From contig CALAFO010000003.1 of the NCBI GenBank assembly GCA_937892545.1, positions 7,852-71,851 on the forward strand: a DNA stretch of 64,000 bases, in the 5' to 3' direction. The notes under the pieces were generated by a model. The model had not been told where the DNA came from. It did not search any database and saw nothing but the letters and a program-made list of their open reading frames with translations. This document shows positions 41,836 to 50,905 of the stretch, piece after piece. The position numbers and the translations under genes were made by a program. The stretch comes from Scatosoma sp002474405. GTDB taxonomy: Bacteria > Bacillota > Clostridia > Christensenellales > Borkfalkiaceae. Numbering within the stretch: the stretch's first letter is position 1; each line of letters opens with the position of its first letter.

Positions 41836-42507
41836 TTATACCCCCGCCCGGCGTTTTTTTACGATATTGCCTTCGGCTTTGAAAATGCAGTTTTCTTCCA
41901 CCGTGCCGCGCACGCGCGAAAGCGGGTACACCGTGGCGTTTCTGCCGATAATCGTGCCCGGATTGAGTACGGCGTTGCAGCCGATTTCCGCAAAATCGCC
42001 CACGAACGCGCCCGTTTTTTTCAAGCCCGTGGGTATGATTTCTTCGCCGTTTTTCACCGTTACGGGCGTTTTATCGGACTTGACGTTGGAAGTAACCGCG
42101 CCCGCGCCGAGATGCGATTTGTACCCCAGCACGGAATCGCCCACGTAGTTGAAATGCGGTACCTGCGCGCCGTCGAACAGCACCGCGTTTTTCAGTTCCG
42201 CGGAATTTCCCACCACGCAGTTTTTGCCCACCAGCGCGGCGCCGCGGATGAACGCGCAGTGCCTGACTTCGGAATTTTCGCCCACGATACACGGCGCGCC
42301 GAGATACGCCGTAGGCGCGATTTTCGCGCTTTTGTGCACCCATACCCCCGCCGAAACTTCGGCGTATTCGTTTTTATCCAGCATGCCTCCTATCCGCAGA
42401 ATTTCCTCTTTCAGCCCCGCCAGCGCCTGCCACGGGTATTCGAATTTTGCTAAATATGCGCCCGCGGCGCTTTTCGTTAAATCGAACAGTTCGTTTGTTT
42501 TATACAT
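41836..42507 (-). CDS. Left-handed beta-helix (hexapeptide repeat) protein, UDP-GlcNAc-pyrophosphorylase-like
   Basis: A 223-residue protein with a short N-terminal helical part and then a run of hexapeptide repeats (for example VHKSAKIAPTAYLG, NSEVRHCAFIRGAALVG, VLNPGTIIG) that build a left-handed beta-helix. This is the fold of the GlmU acetyltransferase domain and related UDP-GlcNAc pyrophosphorylase-like proteins. The nucleotidyltransferase half is absent, so it may be an acyltransferase or carbonic-anhydrase-like trimer. The ATG at 42507 has GGAGAG upstream. It lies 75 bases before the ferritin-like gene, and no pathway link is evident. Confidence 0.75.
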   Translation of the reverse strand: MYKTNELFDLTKSAAGAYLAKFEYPWQALAGLKEEILRIGGMLDKNEYAEVSAGVWVHKSAKIAPTAYLGAPCIVGENSEVRHCAFIRGAALVGKNCVVGNSAELKNAVLFDGAQVPHFNYVGDSVLGYKSHLGAGAVTSNVKSDKTPVTVKNGEEIIPTGLKKTGAFVGDFAEIGCNAVLNPGTIIGRNATVYPLSRVRGTVEENCIFKAEGNIVKKRRAGV

Positions 42508-42589
42508 AATTTTTCTCTCTCCTGCTTTTATTATATGCGATTTTTTCCGCTTTGTCAAGCGGAGCGGCTATTTATAGCCTTTTGCGCAC

Positions 42590-42620
42590 AAAAAAAGCGG
42601 CTTGCCGCAAAGCAAACCGC
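42590..42620. terminator. Terminator between alpha-galactosidase and beta-helix genes
   Basis: GCGG-TTGC and GCAA-CCGC arms with one mismatch, followed by T-runs. On the minus strand it follows the GH36 stop codon. Confidence 0.6.
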
Positions 42621-42634
42621 CGTTTATAAACATT

Positions 42635-44842
42635 TTATTTCACTTCGGAAATATGCCATACCCAAGCTTCGTAATCGCCGCCGCGGGGCAGGAGCACGCC
42701 GCGGGAAGCAAGCACGCCGCCGCTTGCCGTAACGCCGAGTTCTTCGATGAAATACGTCTTTTCCTTATCCAGCCCGGTGAGGAATACGGGCGCCGCGATT
42801 TCGTTGGGCGAAGCCTTGATTCTTTCCATTGCCACGTACGCCTTCGATTTGTCTTTCGAAACTACCATTTCGCAGAAGAAATTGCTTGTAAGCGGGCTGG
42901 AAAGGCGGTACAGATCGCCTTCGAGCACGAGATCCTGTATTTTCGCGTAGTTTTCCACCTGCGCTTTCGCCTGCTTCTTTTCCTCTTCGGTCATCGTAGA
43001 AAGGTTGAGTTCGTACCCCGTCGAGCCGAGAGAAGCGATGACGCCGCGCGTGTTGAACGGCGTGATTCTGCCCGTCTGATGGTTGGGGCATACGGATACG
43101 TGGCAGCTCATCGCCGAAAGCGGATAGCACATGGAAGTGCCCCACTGAATTTTGGCGCGTTCGAAGCCGTCGGTATCGTCGCTCGTCCAGATTTGCGGGC
43201 AATAATACAGCATGCCGGCATCGAATCTGCCGCCGCCGCCCGCGCAGCCCTCTATCATCACGTCGGGGAAAGCCGCGGTAAGCCGCGTTGCGAGGTCGTA
43301 CACGCCCAAGATATAGCGGTGAGAATATTCGCCCTGCCGATCGGCGGGAAGCCACTGCGAGAAGTATTCGGAAAAGCTTCTGTTCATATCCCACTTGATA
43401 TAGGAAATATCGTGCTTTTCAAGCAGCGCGGAAATCATGGAATAAACGCAGTCCACCACTTCTTTCTTTGAAAAATCAAGCGTGAGCTGGTTTCTCGAAC
43501 GGGTGGGCGTTTCTCCCGGTTTGATTGCCGCGTATTCGGGATGCGCGCGGAACAAATCGCTGTTTTCGTTCACCATTTCCGGTTCGAACCAGAGTCCGAA
43601 CTTCAAGCCCTTTTCTTTGCAGTGATTGATGATGGTATCCAAGCCGCCTTCCAGCTTCTTTTCGTTGACGAACCAGTCGCCCAAGCCCTTGTCGTCGTGA
43701 TTGCGCGCGCCGAACCAGCCGTCGTCCAGCACGAACATATCGAGACCGAGATTCGCCGCTTCGTCGATGATCGGGAACAGCTTTTCGTTATCGAAATCGA
43801 AATACGTGGCTTCCCAGTTGTTGATGAGCACGGGGCGCTTCGCATACACGAACGCGGGATTGATGACGTACATGCGCAGGAAATCGGCGTGCGCGCGGGA
43901 CATGCCGCCCAAGCCCTCGCCGCTGTAAGAAAGCGCCGCCTGCGGCGTTTCGAACGATTCGCCCGCGGAAAGCTTCCACGAAAAATTAAAATCGGACACG
44001 CCGCCCTGAATACGCAGCGGCACGTAGTTCGTGCGTTCGGCGGTGATGGAAAACGAGCCGCTGTAAATCAGCTGCACGCCGTAACATTCGCCGGAAGTTT
44101 CGGTGCACTCGCCCTTTAAAATCCCCATGAACGGGTTGGTTACGTGCGAGGAAGCGCCGCGGAGCGTGGAAAGCTTCGTGATGCCGTGCGCAATCGGCGC
44201 CACTTCGGGGATGCGTTCCTGCGCCCAGTTGCCGCCGAGACGAAGCGAAGAATAATTTTCGCCTTCCAGCCGCGGCAAATCGAGGCAGAACGAATACGCG
44301 CGCCCGATATCCAGCGATTCTTCGCCGATATTTCTGATTTCGAGGTTTCTCACGATGACGTCGGCATCGGCGTACACCGTGTAGTACAATACCACTTCCA
44401 CCGCGGCGGAATCGTCTTTCAGCGTGATTTCCAGCGTTTCCGCATCGTCCGCGCCGCCTGTTTTCGCGTTGGTGCCGCGGGCATGCGGCATGTTTTTAAG
44501 TTCGTGCGCGCCTTTTACGATTTTATGCGAAGCGTATCTGAGGCGGGACATCGAAGCGCCGTCCTTCCGCGTATACAGAACGGTGGGTTCGCGGTAATCG
44601 CCGTGCCCGAAAAAGCCGCATTCGGCGGACAGCGTATTATAGCTTAAATCTTTGTTGATTTCGTCTTCGCCGGGAACGCCGTTCGCGCCGACGGTTTTCG
44701 TGAGATACTCCAGATCGCTTTCCTTGATTTTCGCGCCGAAATGCAGGTTTTGCAGCATGCCGATTTTATTTACGTACATGGCGTACGAATAATTTTTGCC
44801 GCCGAGCAGAAAGGCTTTGAGTGCCGCGTTGTAAACTATCAT
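42635..44842 (-). CDS. Alpha-galactosidase, glycoside hydrolase family 36
   Basis: A 735-residue cytoplasmic retaining glycosidase acting on alpha-1,6-galactosides such as raffinose or melibiose. The N-terminal beta-sandwich leads to a TIM barrel with WEATYFDF, FVLDDGWFG, and the nucleophile Asp in YIKWDMNR near residue 483. The acid/base Asp is in SDDTDGFER near 555. A C-terminal beta domain closes the protein. The length and residue positions match bacterial GH36 group I enzymes. The start at 44842 is the first ATG with a GGAGA/AGGA site; the open frame extends 40 codons more. No sugar transporter is adjacent. Confidence 0.94.
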   Translation of the reverse strand: MIVYNAALKAFLLGGKNYSYAMYVNKIGMLQNLHFGAKIKESDLEYLTKTVGANGVPGEDEINKDLSYNTLSAECGFFGHGDYREPTVLYTRKDGASMSRLRYASHKIVKGAHELKNMPHARGTNAKTGGADDAETLEITLKDDSAAVEVVLYYTVYADADVIVRNLEIRNIGEESLDIGRAYSFCLDLPRLEGENYSSLRLGGNWAQERIPEVAPIAHGITKLSTLRGASSHVTNPFMGILKGECTETSGECYGVQLIYSGSFSITAERTNYVPLRIQGGVSDFNFSWKLSAGESFETPQAALSYSGEGLGGMSRAHADFLRMYVINPAFVYAKRPVLINNWEATYFDFDNEKLFPIIDEAANLGLDMFVLDDGWFGARNHDDKGLGDWFVNEKKLEGGLDTIINHCKEKGLKFGLWFEPEMVNENSDLFRAHPEYAAIKPGETPTRSRNQLTLDFSKKEVVDCVYSMISALLEKHDISYIKWDMNRSFSEYFSQWLPADRQGEYSHRYILGVYDLATRLTAAFPDVMIEGCAGGGGRFDAGMLYYCPQIWTSDDTDGFERAKIQWGTSMCYPLSAMSCHVSVCPNHQTGRITPFNTRGVIASLGSTGYELNLSTMTEEEKKQAKAQVENYAKIQDLVLEGDLYRLSSPLTSNFFCEMVVSKDKSKAYVAMERIKASPNEIAAPVFLTGLDKEKTYFIEELGVTASGGVLASRGVLLPRGGDYEAWVWHISEVK

Positions 44843-44933
44843 TTTCCTATTTCTCCGTCTTTGATATTTCGCCGCGGCGCTTAAAAACGCGCGGGCAAAA
44901 CGGAAACGAATCCGCTTCCGTCCGACTAAGGCT

Positions 44934-44962
44934 ATTGTAACAAATCCGTTTGATTTTGTCAA
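44934..44962 (-). promoter_or_regulatory. Sigma-A promoter for the alpha-galactosidase gene
   Basis: Minus strand TTGACA (44957-44962), 17 bases, TACAAT (44934-44939). The rest of the 361-base gap holds only the terminator of the next gene; I see no operator palindrome. Confidence 0.75.
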
Positions 44963-45114
44963 CGGTTTTGATAGATTCTTTCAATGTTTTGTGAAGTTGA
45001 ACTTGAAAATTTTCATACTTTCGTTTTCGCCGCCGCGAATCTCCGCGCCGACGGGGAACGAACGCCCCGCCGCGCCGACGAACAGGCAAAAAAAGCCACT
45101 TTGCGGAAAACAAC

Positions 45115-45142
45115 GAAAAACGCGGCGGACAAAACCGCCGCG
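45115..45142 (-). terminator. Terminator of the signalling cluster
   Basis: Eight-base perfect arms CGCGGCGG and CCGCCGCG, followed on the minus strand by TTTTTCG. It lies about 60 bases after the CHASE-GGDEF gene. Confidence 0.8.
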
Positions 45143-45203
45143 CAATATCCGATTTATTTTTTTACCGATGAGACGAACGGCGGGCGCTTTTGCCGCAATC
45201 CGT

Positions 45204-47030
45204 TTATTTTTCCTCCCCGATATAGTGGTTTCTGAAAAATTCCGCGTCGGTAATCAGCACGTAAAACACTCTGCCGTAATTCACGCTGTTCACGATTCTG
45301 CCGTGATCGAACACCGGTTTGTAAGCGCCGCTTTTCGTTGCGAAATGGAACTGCACGTAATCGTTGCAATCGTCTTTCTGCGAATCGATCTGCTCCCAGA
45401 TGCTTGCTTCCACGCGTCCGCGTTCGTCTGCGCGGATAAGGTTTTTAAAACTCCTGCCGCAGAAATTCATAAAATCTTCCGGCGTATCGCATCCCGCCAG
45501 CCGCACCATCTCGTTATTGGCGTACAGCATCGTATCGTCGTTTTTATCCGCCTTGTAAATGAGGAACGCGCCGGGCAGATTTTCCGATACGTCGTGCAAA
45601 GCGAAGCCCAGTTTCGAACGCGTTTCCATGCGGAACGAATCGTTATAGGCAAAGCAGTTGTGTTTGCCGCGAAGCTTTGCCTCGTATAACGCCACGTCGC
45701 TTTTTTTTGCCAGTTCCGAAGTGCTTTTCGCCTGTAACGGATATTCTGCATACCCCATGGAAACGGAATAATTATATTTTCTGCCGCCGTACACAAACGC
45801 TCTTTTCTTTGTTGTAAACCTCTCCAAATCCGCGGCGGCATCAAGATTTGTGCGCCCTTTCAGCACAATGCCGAATTCGTCGCCGCCGTTCCGACCGATA
45901 ATCGAGTTTTCGGAAAAAGCGTTTTCCAGTTCGACGGCAAGATGTTTCAGTGCAGTATCGCCCGCGTTGTGCCCGTACAAATCGTTCACGATTTTGAAAT
46001 CGTCTATATCCAGCACCGCTTCCACGCACGGCTCGTCCGAGCGTTCGCGACGGTATTTCGCCAGCGCCGTTTCAAACCCCGCCCTGTTAAGAAGTCCGGT
46101 AAGCACGTCTACATTGGCAAGATTTTTATATCTGTGCGTTTTTTCCGCCAGCAGCAGCGAAAGATGCAGAAGGGCAGCGGCGGAAAACGACAGAAAACAA
46201 CCGACTACGCCGAATAAAGCGCTTTTTGTGGTGGAGCTCCAGCCCTCAACGGGCGCAACGCCCAGCGTCCATTTATTGCAGCCGAGAATGAAAGAAGCCG
46301 TCTGCGGCGAAGCAGGCGCCGTTTCCGAAGAACACACCAAAGAATAAGATTCCGCGCCCGTAACCAGCGATTCGCCGATAAGCACATAATCGTAGCCGAA
46401 GCCACGCAACGCCTCCGTAGAACTTTCGAAAATTTCCGGCACGCCGATGATCGCGATGGTGAAGCCCCAGAAATTTTCCGCCGAATGCGCTTCGTCGCCC
46501 GTCGTAAGATACACGGGTTTTCGGATGGCGATGCCCTTTCCGCCCTGCGCGAGGTTGAACGGGCCCTGCATAATCAGTTCGTCGTTATCGCGCGAATAGC
46601 GGCTGATGAAGCCGCGGTCCTTATCGTTGATTAAATCGATCATGCCCGCTTCGTTGCCTTCCAGCGGATAAATGCGATTCACCACACCGCCCGGCGCCAA
46701 CTGCACGCACCGGATGAACGTTTCTCCGGATTTTCCCGTCTGATTTTCCGTCATCAGATTGCGGGCGATTTTTTCGAAGTCGTTTACGTCTCCGCGTTCG
46801 CTGATAATAATTTGTTCCAGCGCCGTTACCACGGAAACGCCTCTATTCAGTTCGCCGTGCATGCGTTCGGAATAGGCTTCCGCGTTCATCCGGGCAAGCT
46901 CTTTTGCATGTTTTCCGTTTTCGATACGTTCGCCTCGCGCCAGCAACGTTACCACGGTTATGCCGATTGCCAGTACGATTAACGGCAACCAGTAGGCAAG
47001 TTTCAGTTTTTTGATTCTGGATTCTTTCAT
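45204..47030 (-). CDS. CHASE-GGDEF-PAS diguanylate cyclase
   Basis: A 608-residue membrane protein. A membrane helix at about 12-32 and another at about 272-297 enclose an extracytoplasmic sensor domain of CHASE type (LEQIIISERGDVNDFEKIA, then FNLAQGGKGIAIRKPVYL). The cytoplasmic part has an intact GGDEF domain with RNGGDEFGIVL near residue 382, so it should make cyclic-di-GMP. A C-terminal PAS-like domain (about 480-600) follows the catalytic domain, an unusual order. It is the last gene of a five-gene signalling cluster. The ATG at 47030 has only a weak site; an in-frame TTG lies 15 bases upstream. Confidence 0.85.
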   Translation of the reverse strand: MKESRIKKLKLAYWLPLIVLAIGITVVTLLARGERIENGKHAKELARMNAEAYSERMHGELNRGVSVVTALEQIIISERGDVNDFEKIARNLMTENQTGKSGETFIRCVQLAPGGVVNRIYPLEGNEAGMIDLINDKDRGFISRYSRDNDELIMQGPFNLAQGGKGIAIRKPVYLTTGDEAHSAENFWGFTIAIIGVPEIFESSTEALRGFGYDYVLIGESLVTGAESYSLVCSSETAPASPQTASFILGCNKWTLGVAPVEGWSSTTKSALFGVVGCFLSFSAAALLHLSLLLAEKTHRYKNLANVDVLTGLLNRAGFETALAKYRRERSDEPCVEAVLDIDDFKIVNDLYGHNAGDTALKHLAVELENAFSENSIIGRNGGDEFGIVLKGRTNLDAAADLERFTTKKRAFVYGGRKYNYSVSMGYAEYPLQAKSTSELAKKSDVALYEAKLRGKHNCFAYNDSFRMETRSKLGFALHDVSENLPGAFLIYKADKNDDTMLYANNEMVRLAGCDTPEDFMNFCGRSFKNLIRADERGRVEASIWEQIDSQKDDCNDYVQFHFATKSGAYKPVFDHGRIVNSVNYGRVFYVLITDAEFFRNHYIGEEK

Positions 47031-47211
47031 ATTTCGCTTTCTCAAAACACAATAAAAATAAAATCAAATAACTTCGGGATGCGGAAAAGCCCCGAAAACT
47101 ATCGTTCGGGCAGAGAAAATTCTGTCCGCCCGGAAAATTTAAGTATCACTATTATAGCACCGCGCGCGGAAAATTGCAATCCGAAACGGCGCGGCGCACG
47201 AAAAAATTTTT

Positions 47212-47559
47212 TCAGCCGATTTCCGCAATCGCCGCCACTACGGCGTTGTATTTTGCTTTCGTTTCTTCGAACAGAGGTTCCGCCCCGTCGAACGTTCTGC
47301 CGCGCAGTTTTTCGGTAAGTTCGTACACGGTAGCGTACAAATCGTCGAAACCGAGGTTGCTGCAAACGCCCTTTAAGGTGTGCGCGCCGCGGAACGCCGT
47401 TTCGGCGTCGTGCTTTTCGAAGCCTTCGCACAGCTGCGGGAAGCTTGTATCTTCGGGGAATTTAAGCACCACCCGACGAATCAACGTTTCCGTGCCCAGT
47501 CTTTCCAGCGTGGCGGAAAAATCTCCGCCGATTTTTTCGTAAAACTCTATCATGTTCAT
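47212..47559 (-). CDS. Histidine phosphotransfer (Hpt) protein
   Basis: A 115-residue stand-alone Hpt domain, a four-helix bundle that passes phosphate between receiver domains. The phospho-accepting histidine is in RGAHTLKGVCSNLGF near residue 60, the standard Hpt motif. It lies between a REC-containing cyclic-di-GMP protein and a GGDEF protein, and downstream of a hybrid kinase with a C-terminal receiver. That makes it the natural shuttle from the kinase receiver to the REC-GGDEF-HD-GYP protein. It is 46 bases after that gene. Confidence 0.92.
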   Translation of the reverse strand: MNMIEFYEKIGGDFSATLERLGTETLIRRVVLKFPEDTSFPQLCEGFEKHDAETAFRGAHTLKGVCSNLGFDDLYATVYELTEKLRGRTFDGAEPLFEETKAKYNAVVAAIAEIG

Positions 47560-47605
47560 AATGTGTATTTCCCGTTTGTTTATTTTTTTCAGCCGCCGTA
47601 AGCGG

Positions 47606-49534
47606 TTATCTGATTTCTCCGTTTGCGTCTTTCACCAGCAAATCTTTGATTTCCAGCAGACATTCCAGCAGCAGCGGATTGAATTTGCCGCACTCGCCGT
47701 TCAGAATCATTTTTATCGCTTCGTCGGAAGAATACGCCGCTTTGTACACGCGCTTCGCCGTGAGGGCGTCGTATACGTCCGCCAGCGAAACCACCTGCGC
47801 CGCGATGGGAATCTCTTCCCCTTTCAAGCCCTTCGGGTAGCCCTTGCCGTCGTACTTTTCGTGGTGATACAAGCATATCTGATACGCGTATTTCACCAGC
47901 GGTTCGTTATGATATTCGTGAATATTCATAACGATTTCCGCGCCCAGCACGGTGTGCTTTTTCACCTCTTCGAATTCTTCTGGGGTGAGTTTGCCGGGTT
48001 TGTTTAAAATATCGCGGTTGATTTCCACCTTGCCTATATCGTGCAGCGCGGAAGCCGTGGCGATGAGATATACGTCCTTTTTCGTCAGCCCGTAACGATC
48101 GGTTTTATCCATCAGCCGCACAAGCAGCAGCTCGGTAATTTTGTTGATGTTGGTGATATGTTCGCGCCCCATGCCCGAACGGAATTCGGTTACCTGACTT
48201 AAAATATCCACAAGAATGTGGCTGTTCTTTTCCTTTTCGAGAATTTCGCCCGAAACGGCGGAAATCAGCCGGCGCTGCTTTTCGTGCAGGTTGATGGTGT
48301 TGGAAACACGACGGTATACCACTTTGGCGTCGAACGGGCGGCTGATGAAATCGGATACGCCCATTTCGTACGCGCGGCGGATGGTGCCGGGAGATTCGTC
48401 GCCCGTGATGGTGATGACGGGGATATCTTCGATATAATGGTTATCCGCCATGTATTTCAGCACGGCGAAGCCGTCGATATCCGGCATCATGATGTCGAGA
48501 AGTACCAGCGATATGCGCGAGCCGTATTCTTCCAGCGCTTCGATGCAGGCTTTGCCGCCGTCCGCTTCTATCACGTTGTATTCGTTGCTTAATATGGAGG
48601 AAAGTATGGTGCGGTTGAGTTCCGCGTCGTCCACAATCAGGATGCTTAACTTGCTCTGCTCTTCCGAAATTTCCGCGCCGTTATCGGTAACGATCGCGTT
48701 CTTTTTGGTTTTTGCGCGGTACAACAGCCTGTCCGCGCGGTTTACCGCGTCCTCCACCGTTTCGTTATTGCATATGGTGGCGCCGATGCTGGAAGTTAAA
48801 TTGATTTCCGCATACCCAGGCAACATGATGTTGCTTACCCGCTGCAGAATATGATTGAGCACCGATTCGAAGTTGGCGCACTGCACGCCCGGCATCACCA
48901 GCAGAAATTCGTCGCCGCCGTAACGCACCAGTTTATCGGACGTGCGTATATCCTTTTTCAGCGCCGCCGCGAACGAAGAGAGAACGGCGTCGCCCGCAAT
49001 GTGCCCGTATACGTCGTTGTACACCTTGAAATCGTCCAGATCGATCATCGCGACGCCCGCCGCCGTAAACACGGAATTCTTCAGTTTTTCTTCGTAAAAG
49101 CGGCGGTTGTATACGCCCGTCAGCACGTCGGTATACGTCTTTTCGTAGTACCCGTTGACGTAGGAAAGAAGCTTTTCTTCGCCCGAAAGGTCTACGAACG
49201 ATTCCGAATCGAATTCGCGCAGCAGTTCCATCACGCAGGGAACGCCGTCGATTTCCACATACCGCGCGATTGCCTGATACACGCCGTCTTTCGAAAATTC
49301 CAGCTTTACCTCGTCCTGTTTATTCTGATACGCGCGCGCCGAAATGCAGTTATCGCACGGCTGCTGCGTGCCCCAGAACGAATAGCACGGGCAATTAAGT
49401 TTTTCCGCTTCCTCCCGCGGGCATATCCCCGCGATTTCGTCTTTATGCAGAATCCGCACCACGTTGAACACCTTGCGGTAACAACGCATCTCCTCTTCGG
49501 CTTCCGCCATGGTAAGAACGTAATCTTTCTTCAC
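47606..49534 (-). CDS. GGDEF-REC-HD-GYP cyclic-di-GMP turnover protein
   Basis: A 642-residue soluble protein with both synthesis and degradation domains for cyclic-di-GMP. N-terminal region: a PAS-like module containing four Cys (NCPCYSF and PCDNC near 47-62) that could bind metal or sense redox. Then GGDEF (RYGGDEFLLV near 206); a receiver domain with the phospho-acceptor in LLDIMMPDIDG near 345; and an HD-GYP domain with HDIGK near 498 and HHEKYDGKGYP near 556. Both active sites look intact. Receiver phosphorylation via the adjacent Hpt protein could switch the balance between the two activities. Confidence 0.9.
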   Translation of the reverse strand: MKKDYVLTMAEAEEEMRCYRKVFNVVRILHKDEIAGICPREEAEKLNCPCYSFWGTQQPCDNCISARAYQNKQDEVKLEFSKDGVYQAIARYVEIDGVPCVMELLREFDSESFVDLSGEEKLLSYVNGYYEKTYTDVLTGVYNRRFYEEKLKNSVFTAAGVAMIDLDDFKVYNDVYGHIAGDAVLSSFAAALKKDIRTSDKLVRYGGDEFLLVMPGVQCANFESVLNHILQRVSNIMLPGYAEINLTSSIGATICNNETVEDAVNRADRLLYRAKTKKNAIVTDNGAEISEEQSKLSILIVDDAELNRTILSSILSNEYNVIEADGGKACIEALEEYGSRISLVLLDIMMPDIDGFAVLKYMADNHYIEDIPVITITGDESPGTIRRAYEMGVSDFISRPFDAKVVYRRVSNTINLHEKQRRLISAVSGEILEKEKNSHILVDILSQVTEFRSGMGREHITNINKITELLLVRLMDKTDRYGLTKKDVYLIATASALHDIGKVEINRDILNKPGKLTPEEFEEVKKHTVLGAEIVMNIHEYHNEPLVKYAYQICLYHHEKYDGKGYPKGLKGEEIPIAAQVVSLADVYDALTAKRVYKAAYSSDEAIKMILNGECGKFNPLLLECLLEIKDLLVKDANGEIR

Positions 49535-49602
49535 GATTTCCTCCCCGCGTGTTTTTTCCGCGCGTCAAACAATCAAAACAAATGCAATCCGATTCCGTTA
49601 CT

Positions 49603-50877
49603 TTACTTTGTCTGCTCTCTTTCGTAGCACGCCGCAAGATACCCGCGCAGCGCTTCCGCAGGCGTAGAATACGTGCCGTGCAGCAAATCGTACGCCGCAA
49701 CGCTCTGATTGCTGCCGAAATAACTCGGAATCGAATAATCGCACACGGCGGCAACCTGCATTTTCGCGTTCGCCAGCCCCGCATATCTTTCGTCGGAAGA
49801 AACCGCCGCCGCGGAAGGAATCCCCTTAATCGACGCCATCGCGTTCAGCTCCTCCGTGCGGGACATAAACCGCAGAAATTCCGTAGCGTAATCGCAAACG
49901 TCGCTGTTCTTGTTCACGGCGAAGCCGTACCACGGTTCCACCCAGGCATACGCGCCGTTTTCGCCCATGGGCGCCAGCATGAATTCGTATTCGAACGGGT
50001 TGGCTTTGAATTCTTCCGAACGGGTTTCGCGTTTTTTCATGCCGCTCACCTTTTCGGTATCGCACAGCCAGAACGGAACGTCGCCCTTGAAAAAGTTCAT
50101 AATCGCGCCGTCGTAATTGTTATCGGGGTACGTTGCGTTTACTTCCTGCGTGAAATATCCGTTTTCGCCGAGCGTTGCCAGCTTTTCGTACACTTCCGTC
50201 AGCTTCGAAGCGCCCGCTTCGTCGTTGGTTTTCACCGCATCGAGCAGCGCGGAATCTTTCGAAAGCAGGCACATGTTCATGCCGTAGGTAAGCGCGTTCA
50301 TATAATTGTCCGGTCCCTGAATCGGCGTGTAGCCCTTCTGCTTCAGCGCGGAAAGAACGTCGAGAAATTCCTGCCACGTTCCGGGAACGGCAAGCCCTTC
50401 GTTTGCAAGCAGCGTTTTGTTTACTACCATGCCGTCCAGCTTCAACCCCATGGGCAGGGAAAACATTTTTCCGTCTTTTACGGAAGCCGCGCGGATATTT
50501 TCCTGCAACGTGCTGCCGTCGATGCCCTCTTCCGCAAGGTTTACGCAAGCCGTTTCGTCATAACCGCGTTCGCCCGAAGTCATCATAATATCGATGGACG
50601 GATTTTCCTGCAGGAAATTGTCCTTGGTATCTTTATACTGCGCGTACGTGATTTTTACGCCCGGATAAAATTCGTTGAAGTCGTTGATCACCTTATCCAG
50701 CGCTTCGAAATTGCCGAAAAACGAAGCCAGTTCGATTTCTTTTCCGGCGCTTGTATCCAGCCGCGGCAGAAACGCGCCGTCGTCCGTATTGCCCGGCTCC
50801 TTTTCCGCGCACCCCGCGCCCAGCGCGGCAACCCCGATAAGCGCCGCAAGCATAAGCGAAAACTTCTTCTTTTTCAT
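49603..50877 (-). CDS. Extracellular solute-binding lipoprotein without a permease (putative sensor partner)
   Basis: A 424-residue family-1-type ABC substrate-binding protein. The signal peptide ends ALGAGC with the lipidated Cys. The mature protein has the usual opening after a linker (EIELASFFGNFEALDKVINDF in part), a central hinge with GTWQEFLDVL, and SMFYxx-free C-terminal helices; FWLCDTEK and AWVEPWYGF line a likely sugar pocket. The ATG at 50877 follows GGGAGGT. No permease or ATPase gene is present. It lies between the kinase and cyclic-di-GMP genes, which suggests it presents a ligand to the kinase sensor domain rather than feeding transport. Confidence 0.85.
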   Translation of the reverse strand: MKKKKFSLMLAALIGVAALGAGCAEKEPGNTDDGAFLPRLDTSAGKEIELASFFGNFEALDKVINDFNEFYPGVKITYAQYKDTKDNFLQENPSIDIMMTSGERGYDETACVNLAEEGIDGSTLQENIRAASVKDGKMFSLPMGLKLDGMVVNKTLLANEGLAVPGTWQEFLDVLSALKQKGYTPIQGPDNYMNALTYGMNMCLLSKDSALLDAVKTNDEAGASKLTEVYEKLATLGENGYFTQEVNATYPDNNYDGAIMNFFKGDVPFWLCDTEKVSGMKKRETRSEEFKANPFEYEFMLAPMGENGAYAWVEPWYGFAVNKNSDVCDYATEFLRFMSRTEELNAMASIKGIPSAAAVSSDERYAGLANAKMQVAAVCDYSIPSYFGSNQSVAAYDLLHGTYSTPAEALRGYLAACYEREQTK

Positions 50878-50905
50878 TTGTACATACCTCCCGGTTTTTT
50901 TATTT

